From assembly GCF_026008495.1 (NCBI RefSeq), contig NZ_BQUN01000113.1, positions 52,712-91,282 of the forward strand: DNA of 38,571 bases, written 5' to 3'. Positions 33,569 to 38,571 of the stretch are shown here, piece after piece (the first letter of the stretch is position 1; each line of letters opens with the position of its first letter). The stretch is from Streptomyces sp. A012304. GTDB taxonomy: Bacteria; Actinomycetota; Actinomycetes; Streptomycetales; Streptomycetaceae. The position numbers were made by a program, and so were the translations under genes. Under the pieces are notes generated by a model that saw only the letters and a list, made by a program, of their open reading frames with translations, was not told the DNA's origin and ran no database searches.

Positions 33569-34077
33569 GCGCCCGCGACGAGCTGGCCACGCCGCCGGAC
33601 TTCTTCCGGCCCGGACGCACGTACACGACCGACGAGCCGTTCCGCGCTCCTGAGGACCGCCCCAACTTCCAGTGCGTGGCCGTCGCCATCCACCCCACCA
33701 TGGGCAGCCGCCGGGCCCTCGGGTTCGAGCAGCCCGGGTCGGGCCGTACGTGGAAGTCCGCTTCGCTTCGGGACGACGAGTGGGCGGATGGCTGGGTCGA
33801 CGTCACCGAGGGCGGCGCGGGCGTGCCGCAGACGATGGCTGTCGATCCGGATCGTCTGTACCGGGACGCGTACGCCACCGGCCGCGACCACGCGGGCGCG
33901 CTCGGCTGGCGCCTCAACGCCTTCACCCCCGTGTTCACCCGCAGCGACGGCACCGACAAGCCCGTGTCCGAGCTGCGCTGCACCTGCGGCGTACTCCTCC
34001 AGCACGTGGGGGAGGCGAGTCTCCTCGACCTCGCCGCGATGGCCGCCCGCCACGACTGCCAGGACGGTTCCCGGTGA
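33565..34077 (+). CDS. Hypothetical element protein
   Basis: Protein of 170 residues. It starts SARDELATPPDFFRPGRTYT, with a later VAVAIHPTMGSRRALGFE and SELRCTCGVLLQHVGEASLL, ending with a Cys. These are typical of short hypothetical proteins of Streptomyces phages and elements; no catalytic motif was found. ATG overlaps the previous stop, its own TGA is overlapped by the next GTG. Confidence 0.55.
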   Translation: MSARDELATPPDFFRPGRTYTTDEPFRAPEDRPNFQCVAVAIHPTMGSRRALGFEQPGSGRTWKSASLRDDEWADGWVDVTEGGAGVPQTMAVDPDRLYRDAYATGRDHAGALGWRLNAFTPVFTRSDGTDKPVSELRCTCGVLLQHVGEASLLDLAAMAARHDCQDGSR

Positions 34078-34304
34078 GCGCCCGGGAGCAGCGTCTCGCT
34101 GACCTCCTGGACCTGCTCCAAGCCGAGCCCGGCCGCTGGAGCGCGGGCCGCCTCCACCGCAGGCGGCGCGCGGCCGGGGGTCCGGTGCAGCGGGGGACCG
34201 CTCGCCGGGACCTGGCCGAACTCGCCCGCCGCGGGCACCTGGTCGAGCGCGGCCCGGCCGACGGCCGCTGGTACGAGCCCAAGTCCGAGGAGGTGTCCCA
34301 GTGA
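34074..34304 (+). CDS. Small winged-helix DNA-binding protein
   Basis: Protein of 76 residues: REQRLADLLDLLQAEPGRWS, then AGRLHRRRRAAGGPVQRGTA and RRDLAELARRGHLVERG and closing DGRWYEP. The order helix, turn-helix with TARRDL recognition region, and wing fits a DeoR/ArsR-like winged helix. GTG start at 34074 overlaps the previous stop. Possibly a local regulator. Confidence 0.62.
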   Translation: MSAREQRLADLLDLLQAEPGRWSAGRLHRRRRAAGGPVQRGTARRDLAELARRGHLVERGPADGRWYEPKSEEVSQ

Positions 34305-34477
34305 GCATCCGCTACCTGGCCACCGTCCTCACGGCCGCCGCCCTCGCCGTCACCGCGACCGCACTGGCCCCGATCGACGACGCGGCTACCGCGAGCTGCC
34401 TCGCCATCGTCGCCGGGAACCTCGCGGCCCTGGCCGCCCTGCTCTACCCCAACCACCGGAAGGACACCAGCCGGTGA
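34301..34477 (+). CDS. 58-residue membrane protein
   Basis: Very short gene in the coupled chain: GTG at 34301, TGA at 34475-34477. Sequence begins VSIRYLATVLTAAALAVTAT, then ALAPIDDAATASCLAIVAGN and LAALAALLYPNHRKDTSR. Two hydrophobic helices are expected. Both ends overlap neighbours by four bases (GTGA), which supports that it is translated. Function unknown. Confidence 0.55.
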   Translation: MSIRYLATVLTAAALAVTATALAPIDDAATASCLAIVAGNLAALAALLYPNHRKDTSR

Positions 34478-35322
34478 CCCAGCCCAAGCACGCCCGCGAG
34501 ACCGAGCGAGGCCGCTACTACCTCGACCCCGCCGGCGGACCGGACCTCGTCTCGGTCACCAACGTCATCGACACCGCGGTGAACAAGTCCATGGCGCTGG
34601 TGCCGTGGGGCGTGAAGCTCACCGTCGAGTACACCCTCGACCGGTGGAACGTCCTCGCCGAACGTGTCACCGACGACCGGACCGAGCTGGTCAAGGAACT
34701 CAAGGCCGTTCACAGGAGCGTTCGTGAGCAGGCCGCCGACCTCGGCGACCGCGTCCACGACGTAGCCGAAGCCCGCGCCCTGCGCGCACCGATTCCGAAC
34801 GACCCCGAAGTCCTGCCGTTCCTCGCCCAGTTCGACCTGTGGCTCGCGTCGTGGGGCATCGACCTCGACGAACACATCGTGGCCACCGAGATCACCTGCC
34901 TGCACCGACGGTTGGGCTACGCCGGCACCGCCGACCTCATGATCTGGCTGCCGACCGGGCCGGGCGGCCGGCTGGAGCTGTGGCTGATCGACTACAAGTC
35001 GTCCGCCACCCGCTCAGCCCGGTCGGTGTACCCGGAGAACACGCTCCAGCTCGCCGCGCTCCGCTACTGCGAAACGGTCCTCCTGCCCGACGACACCGAG
35101 CAGCCGATGCCCCGCATCGAACGCACCGGCGTCCTCAACCTGCGCGCCGCCTCGCACGCCCTGGTCCCGATGCCCGCCGGCCGGGAAGCCCACCGCGCCT
35201 TCCGCGGCGCGCTGGAAACCACGAAGTGGCTGCACGCCGCGCCTTCCACCTATCCCGCCCTGTTCGCTCCCGGGCACGAGCCCAAGCCCCGGCAGCGACG
35301 CACGACTCGAAAGGCCGCCTGA
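34474..35322 (+). CDS. RecB-like PD-(D/E)XK nuclease
   Basis: Protein of 282 residues of the RecB/Cas4-like nuclease superfamily. Acidic catalytic residues D154 in GYAGTADLMIW and D173/K175 in LWLIDYKSS form the D...D-x-K motif, followed by YPENTLQLAALRY (the QxxxY-like helix typical of RecB nucleases). H88-region EAR and the early YYLDPAGGPDLVSVTNVIDT match phage exonuclease N-termini. The C-terminal cysteine cluster of Cas4 (iron-sulfur) is absent. GTG 34474 overlaps the upstream stop, and the next gene starts 2 bases after its stop, so a functional pair with the Gp3-like protein is likely. Confidence 0.85.
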   Translation: MTQPKHARETERGRYYLDPAGGPDLVSVTNVIDTAVNKSMALVPWGVKLTVEYTLDRWNVLAERVTDDRTELVKELKAVHRSVREQAADLGDRVHDVAEARALRAPIPNDPEVLPFLAQFDLWLASWGIDLDEHIVATEITCLHRRLGYAGTADLMIWLPTGPGGRLELWLIDYKSSATRSARSVYPENTLQLAALRYCETVLLPDDTEQPMPRIERTGVLNLRAASHALVPMPAGREAHRAFRGALETTKWLHAAPSTYPALFAPGHEPKPRQRRTTRKAA

Positions 35323-35323
35323 C

Positions 35324-36331
35324 ATGGGTGCCCGACTCCGCAACATCCAAGCCCGCGCCGCCGAGCACGGCCGCCTGCGTACCGGCTACACCCAGGGCAA
35401 CCGCCCCATGCGCTCGGCAACCTGGGTCGTCACCTCGCACAGCGAGGAGCACGTCCGCCGCGCGGCTGAACTGTGGGGCGGTGAGCCCGAGCAGTGGGCG
35501 CCGCTCAACTCCACGATCTCCCAGTGGCGCGTCATCACCAAGGCGTCCAGCATCGAGGCGCTCATCACCCCCGGCGACCCGCTGAACCAGTACAACGAGA
35601 TGTGGTCCAAGGGCGGCTGCCAGCGCCGCTGCGACGGCGAGACCGAACTCCTCACGCGGCAGCCGTGCATCTGCCTCGCCCGGTTCGGCGAGGACTGGCA
35701 CCAGCAGCGCAAGGGCACCGTGTGCTCGACCACGTCCCGGCTGAACGTGATGCTGCCGGACCTGTCTGGGATGGGCATGTGGCGAGCCGAAACCCACTCT
35801 TTCTACGCGGCGCAGGAGTGGGGCGGCATGGTCGACATGGTCCTCGCCGGGACTGACGGCAAGGGCTTCATCCCGGTCAACCTGCGGATCGAGCCGCGGC
35901 AGCGCGTGGCGAACGGGGAGACGAAGAAGTTTCCCGTCGTCGTGGTCGAGCTGCGCAACATCACCCCGCGGCAGGCGCTGGCCGGTCCGATGACTGCGGC
36001 AACCGCGCTGGCCCCGGCCAGGCAGGCGCGGGCGGCGATCGAGGCGCCCAAGGGCCCCGACTGGATCGCCGACGCGCGCGGCTGCCTCACCTCCGACGAC
36101 GTCCGCGACCTGTGGATGGACGCCCGGCAGGCAGGCGCCGTGCACCCGAAGGGCACGGACCCGCTGTCGAAGCAGCTGATGGAGATCGCTGCGGAGAAGG
36201 ACGCCGAGAACGCGCGCCCGGCTGGCGAGCCGGAGCCGGACGAGGACGGCGCTTACGAGGCGGAGTTCGTCGACGACGGCGAGCGGGAGCCCGCCGGGTG
36301 GCCGGCCGTGGCACGGCCCGGCAGCAAGTAG
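35324..36331 (+). CDS. Gp3-like recombination directionality factor family protein
   Basis: Protein of 335 residues. The pattern RLRTGYTQGNRPMRSATWVV, TSHSEEHVRRAAELWGGEPE, the Cys-rich GGCQRRCDGETELL and PCIC, and TSRLNVMLPDLSGMGMWRAE then THSFYAAQEW is that of the phage family containing the phiC31/phiBT1 Gp3 recombination directionality factor. In those phages Gp3 drives serine-integrase excision; many relatives in other phages have no tested role. The acidic C-terminus (EPDEDGAYEAEFVDDGERE) is a tail. Start ATG 35324 lies 2 bases after the nuclease stop. A perfect 10-bp hairpin follows its stop. In this element the integrase is a tyrosine recombinase, so a classical RDF role is uncertain. 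Confidence 0.75.
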   Translation: MGARLRNIQARAAEHGRLRTGYTQGNRPMRSATWVVTSHSEEHVRRAAELWGGEPEQWAPLNSTISQWRVITKASSIEALITPGDPLNQYNEMWSKGGCQRRCDGETELLTRQPCICLARFGEDWHQQRKGTVCSTTSRLNVMLPDLSGMGMWRAETHSFYAAQEWGGMVDMVLAGTDGKGFIPVNLRIEPRQRVANGETKKFPVVVVELRNITPRQALAGPMTAATALAPARQARAAIEAPKGPDWIADARGCLTSDDVRDLWMDARQAGAVHPKGTDPLSKQLMEIAAEKDAENARPAGEPEPDEDGAYEAEFVDDGEREPAGWPAVARPGSK

Positions 36332-36345
36332 CCCGCACACCAGGT

Positions 36346-36374
36346 GGCCGCCCCCGCGGGTATCGGGGGCGGCC
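36346..36374 (+). terminator. Hairpin between Gp3-like and exonuclease genes
   Basis: GGCCGCCCCC (36346-36355) and GGGGGCGGCC (36365-36374) form a perfect 10-bp stem with a 9-base loop, 15 bases after the Gp3-like stop and 35 bases before the exonuclease ATG. It is the only strong hairpin within the rightward gene chain, so it may end transcription partly or act as an mRNA processing point. Confidence 0.6.
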
Positions 36375-36409
36375 TGGCCCAAGGCAACCACACAGCAAGG
36401 AGAACCACC

Positions 36410-37117
36410 ATGTGGCACACAGGCCGATTGGCCGGCTTCGACACCGAGTCCACGGGCATCGACGTTGAGACGGACCGCATCGTCACCGCAGGCATCGTCG
36501 AGGTCGGCGGCAGCACCCCGCCGGCCGCCGCGAACTGGCTGATCAACCCGGGCGTGGAGATCCCGGAGCAGGCCACGGCCGTGCACGGCATCACCACCGA
36601 ATACGCCAGGGCCCACGGCCAGGACGCGGCGGAGGGCATCGCCGAACTCGTCGACGGCCTTGTCCAACTCGTCCTCGCCGGGACCCCGCTGGTCATCATG
36701 AACGCCCCCTTCGACCTGACCCTGCTGGACCGTGAAGCTCGCAGGTACGGCATCAAGACCCTCACCGACATCGTCGGCGACGAACTCCACGTCGTGGACC
36801 CCCGCGTCCTCGACAAGCGGGTCGACCCGTACCGGCGCGGCAAGCGCACGCTGACCGACCTCTGCGCGCACTACCAAGTCCAGCTTGAAGGTGCCCACTC
36901 TGCGGACGCTGACGCGCTCGCTGCCTGCCGGGTCGCGTGGCGGATCGCCTCCCAGTACGGCGAGATCGGCAACGCGTTCCTCCACGAACTGCACGAGCAG
37001 CAGGAGGACTGGGCGGCTGCGCAGGCTGCGTCGTTCCAGGCGTACCTGCGGAAGGCAAACCCAGACGCCGTGGTGGACGGCTCGTGGCCGCTGCGCCCGG
37101 TGGGGGGTGCGGCATGA
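36410..37117 (+). CDS. DEDDh 3'-5' exonuclease (DnaQ-like)
   Basis: Protein of 235 residues with a complete DEDDh exonuclease set: D11 and E13 in GFDTESTG (Exo I), MNAPFDLTLLDREA (Exo II), and H/D in GAHSADADALAACR (Exo III). Such proteins degrade single strands or proofread, and several actinophages encode them. ATG 36410 has AAGGAGAA. The gene is preceded by a strong hairpin and ends in an ATGA overlap with the coiled-coil gene. It may work with the RecB-like nuclease in element replication or recombination (inference). Confidence 0.9.
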   Translation: MWHTGRLAGFDTESTGIDVETDRIVTAGIVEVGGSTPPAAANWLINPGVEIPEQATAVHGITTEYARAHGQDAAEGIAELVDGLVQLVLAGTPLVIMNAPFDLTLLDREARRYGIKTLTDIVGDELHVVDPRVLDKRVDPYRRGKRTLTDLCAHYQVQLEGAHSADADALAACRVAWRIASQYGEIGNAFLHELHEQQEDWAAAQAASFQAYLRKANPDAVVDGSWPLRPVGGAA

Positions 37118-37464
37118 GGATCGTCAGCGCCGCCAAACACGCCGCTCTCCAGACCCTCCAGCAGCGCACCGCCGCCGCCCTGGAGAAGACCTCCGCCGCC
37201 CTGGAGAAGGCCGAGAAGCTCGCCGCGGACCGGCAGGCCACCATCACCCAGCAGCGCGCCGAACTCGCCCGGCTGCGCGACGAGCGCCCGGACAGCCCCG
37301 TCCAGCAGCCGCAGCCCGTCCAGGGTGACGCGGAACTCCTCCGTCAACTCGACCTGGCCCAGCGCACGATCCGCGCCCTCGCACAGCGGGTCGACGACTT
37401 GCAGGCGTCGCACATCGCGGACACACGCGAGCTGCACGACCTGCGGCAGGAGGCCACGCGGTGA
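37114..37464 (+). CDS. Coiled-coil protein
   Basis: Protein of 116 residues, nearly all predicted coiled coil: VSAAKHAALQTLQQRTAAAL, then EKTSAALEKAEKLAADRQAT and ITQQRAELARLRDE, then after a Pro/Gln-rich break a second heptad region LLRQLDLAQRTIRALAQRVD and DLQASHIADTRELHDLRQ. No enzymatic motif. Its ATG overlaps the upstream exonuclease stop and its stop overlaps the next GTG. A scaffolding or oligomerisation role is possible. Confidence 0.65.
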   Translation: MRIVSAAKHAALQTLQQRTAAALEKTSAALEKAEKLAADRQATITQQRAELARLRDERPDSPVQQPQPVQGDAELLRQLDLAQRTIRALAQRVDDLQASHIADTRELHDLRQEATR

Positions 37465-37634
37465 GCGCCTTCCACGCGGCGGTGGGCGGAACGCTGTCCG
37501 CGCTCGGTGTCGGCATGGTCATGGTCGCCCGCACCTGGCCGGCGCCGGGCAGGCATCGGGCGCGGGTGATGGACGACGAAGCGCTCCTCACTCTCGTCGC
37601 CGAACACGGACCCGTCACCGAGGTCGGCCAGTAG
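37461..37634 (+). CDS. 57-residue protein with one hydrophobic segment
   Basis: GTG at 37461, TAG at 37632-37634. It begins VSAFHAAVGGTLSALGVGMV, then MVARTWPAPGRHRARVMDDE and ALLTLVAEHGPVTEVGQ, giving one hydrophobic segment near the start. It overlaps the coiled-coil gene's stop by four bases. It is the last gene of this chain, followed by a hairpin terminator. Confidence 0.5.
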   Translation: MSAFHAAVGGTLSALGVGMVMVARTWPAPGRHRARVMDDEALLTLVAEHGPVTEVGQ

Positions 37635-37648
37635 CCGCACACGACAAA

Positions 37649-37666
37649 GCCCCGCCGAAACGGGGC
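37649..37666. terminator. Terminator between convergent element genes
   Basis: GCCCCG (37649-37654), loop CCGAAA, CGGGGC (37661-37666), 14 bases after the TAG at 37634 and 25 bases before the convergent RHH-like gene end. It would close the rightward chain. Confidence 0.6.
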
Positions 37667-37691
37667 CAAGACGAGGAGAGGAGGAGCGGTG

Positions 37692-37886
37692 TCAGGAGTC
37701 GGCGATGTTGCGGGCGGCGCCGGCGTCGCGTTGGCGCTTCCGCCACGCCGCGACCTCCTTCTTGATGTACATGCGCAGGTCGTCGGACCGCGAGATGCCC
37801 TTTTCATCGCACACCGCTTGGTACGCGCTCCAGTCCTCGTTGGAGACGCGCACTACACGGTTGGGCATCGGGTCGCGGGTTGCCAT
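37692..37886 (-). CDS. Ribbon-helix-helix-like protein
   Basis: Protein of 64 residues: RVVRVSNEDWSAYQAVCDEK followed by GISRSDDLRMYIKKEVAAWR. The order short strand, helix, GISRSD turn, second helix matches CopG/Arc-type repressors or the antitoxin-like plasmid copy-control proteins. No toxin gene is adjacent. ATG 37886 is preceded by a good promoter on the minus strand (TCGACG, 18 bases, TAGCCT) that leaves only about six bases of leader. It is divergent from the replication-type gene and probably represses it. Confidence 0.72.
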   Translation of the reverse strand: MATRDPMPNRVVRVSNEDWSAYQAVCDEKGISRSDDLRMYIKKEVAAWRKRQRDAGAARNIADS

Positions 37887-37892
37887 GCCAAA

Positions 37893-37922
37893 AGGCTAGC
37901 TGATCACCAGCGGCCCCGTCGA
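37893..37922 (-). promoter_or_regulatory. Promoter of RHH-like gene
   Basis: Minus-strand TCGACG (37922 to 37917), spacer of 18 bases, TAGCCT (37898 to 37893), similar to the vegetative consensus TTGACA/TAGGAT. The ATG at 37886 begins 7 bases later, so the mRNA would be leaderless or nearly so. Confidence 0.5.
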
Positions 37923-37961
37923 GACGGCGCATTGCGTTACGAGTGCACCATGGTCGCAAAT

Positions 37962-37995
37962 TGCATATGCATTATGCCACCAAAGCGGGTAGGAT
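37962..37995 (+). promoter_or_regulatory. AT-rich palindrome and -10 ahead of replication-type gene
   Basis: TGCATATGCA (37962-37971) is a perfect 10-bp palindrome in an AT-rich patch that stands out from the GC-rich surroundings. TAGGAT (37990-37995) matches the vegetative -10 consensus. A 9-codon open frame starts with ATG at 38001 and ends with TGA at 38030 (MQGPPSRPP), placed as a leaderless leader peptide. The palindrome could be the operator of the RHH-like protein. Confidence 0.45.
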
Positions 37996-38000
37996 CTTCC

Positions 38001-38030
38001 ATGCAGGGTCCGCCCAGCAGACCGCCATGA
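38001..38030 (+). CDS. Possible 9-codon leader peptide
   Basis: MQGPPSRPP, ATG 38001 to TGA 38030, six bases after the TAGGAT -10. It contains four prolines, including two PP pairs, that could slow ribosomes. It precedes the TTG start of the replication-type gene by 53 bases. Evidence is positional only. Confidence 0.2.
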   Translation: MQGPPSRPP

Positions 38031-38082
38031 ACCAGCGGCTTTTCTCCGCATGCCCTGATCAGCACGATCGAGAGAAGGACCG

Positions 38083-38571
38083 TTGAGCACCGATGCCATG
38101 AAGTGGGCCATCGAGCTCGCGCCACCCATGCCGGCGCAGCTCGTCGCCACGCTGACGGGACTGGCGAACCACGCCGACAGCAATGGGCGGGGCGCGTACC
38201 CGTCCCTGGCCAAGCTCGCGGCGTACACCTGCAAGTCCGAGCGGTCCGTGCGCCGCGACCTCCGCCAGCTCGAAGAGCTCAAGCTCATCCGGCCCGGAGA
38301 CCCGGCGAAGGTCGCCCACCTTCCCGTCGACAAGCGTCCCGAGGTCTACGACCTGGCCATGGAGCGCTCCGTTCCCGGAGGCCGCGCAGGGGGCGACGAG
38401 GAGACGCGGGCGTCCGCCCGGACGCTGGCGTCCTCCCGTGAGCGAGGCCGCGCAGCCCGTGAAGCGAAGAGGGCCAGGTCAACCAGCGGATCCCCCTCGG
38501 AGCGGGCGGACGTGGACGACCGGGGGGACGTGGACGTCCGCCCGGACGCCGACGTCACGAGCGGGGGGACG
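38083..38571 (+). CDS. Winged-helix replication-type protein (3' end cut off)
   Basis: Partial, at least 163 residues, open to the window end. It begins at TTG 38083 with GAAGGA 4 bases upstream; an in-frame ATG at 38098 is an alternative. The start SxDAMKWAIELAPPMPAQLV followed by ATLTGLANHADSNGRGAYPS is that of phage helix-turn-helix replication proteins, and LAKLAAYTCKSERSVRRDLR followed by QLEELKLIRPGD is the wHTH. The remainder is Arg/Asp-rich (RASARTLASSRERGRAAR, SERADVDDRGDVDVRPDADV) and unusual in composition. The likely role is binding the element origin or DNA during replication. Divergent from the RHH-like gene. Confidence 0.75.
   Translation, partial: MSTDAMKWAIELAPPMPAQLVATLTGLANHADSNGRGAYPSLAKLAAYTCKSERSVRRDLRQLEELKLIRPGDPAKVAHLPVDKRPEVYDLAMERSVPGGRAGGDEETRASARTLASSRERGRAAREAKRARSTSGSPSERADVDDRGDVDVRPDADVTSGGT

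Noticed and set aside
34474..35322. Cas4 of a CRISPR system
   Set aside because: The C-terminal iron-sulfur cysteines are missing and no other cas gene is present; it fits a phage-type RecB-like exonuclease.
37692..37886. Antitoxin of a toxin-antitoxin pair
   Set aside because: No toxin-like gene is adjacent; neighbours are convergent and divergent genes of other kinds.
28241..38571. Complete prophage
   Set aside because: No capsid, portal, terminase, tail or lysis genes in the visible part; only integration, regulation and DNA-metabolism genes are seen, and the element is cut off by the window.

Overview
The window is very GC-rich, with strong G/C at third codon positions, frequent GTG starts and GGAGG-type ribosome binding sites. 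Its gene families (SigB/SigF-type sigma factor, XRE regulator with a DUF5753-like domain, MmyB-like regulator, DUF6158, DUF2795, UvrA-like ABC protein) point to a Streptomyces or close relative. Two very different parts are present: host chromosome (1 to about 28,204) and one end of an integrated phage-like element (about 28,241 to the window end).

Host part. Bases 280-11,707 look like a stress-response island: a release-factor-like baeRF protein, DUF6158 protein, large-subunit catalase KatE translationally coupled to a DJ-1/PfpI protein, DUF2795 protein, AraC regulator with a VOC protein, UvrA-like ABC ATPase, PoxB-type thiamine pyrophosphate enzyme, and a SigB/SigF-type sigma factor. Several upstream regions carry GNNT-N15-GGGTAC promoter-like sequences of the type read by Streptomyces SigB. 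One has a palindromic -10 that could serve two divergent genes. Bases 11,708-12,252 hold an array of 103-bp tandem repeats. Then follow a secreted surface protein, an aminotransferase homologue containing no lysine at all and coupled to a metallo-beta-lactamase-fold hydrolase, a second hydrolase coupled to a DedA membrane protein, a degenerate resolvase-like small protein ending in 23-bp tandem repeats, a membrane-anchored phosphodiesterase, OsmC, a glycerophosphodiesterase, a stand-alone second DnaK, two XRE-type regulators, a pterin dehydratase, a methyltransferase and a two-gene operon.

Element part. A tyrosine integrase ends 36 bp from the host two-gene operon and points into it. Behind it lie a small Cys-rich protein, divergent HTH regulators around a repeat-rich operator region, an excisionase-like protein, and a run of small genes linked by stop-start overlaps. 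These lead into a RecB-like PD-(D/E)XK nuclease, a protein resembling the phiC31 Gp3 recombination directionality factor, a DEDDh exonuclease, coiled-coil and membrane micro-proteins, a ribbon-helix-helix-like protein, and the start of a winged-helix replication-type protein that runs off the window. No structural phage genes, tRNA, rRNA or CRISPR array were seen. The other end of the element lies outside the window.

The most unusual points are the lysine-free aminotransferase homologue, the Gp3-like protein in an element with a tyrosine rather than serine integrase and next to a RecB-like nuclease, the shared palindromic SigB-type promoter, and the 103-bp and 23-bp tandem arrays.
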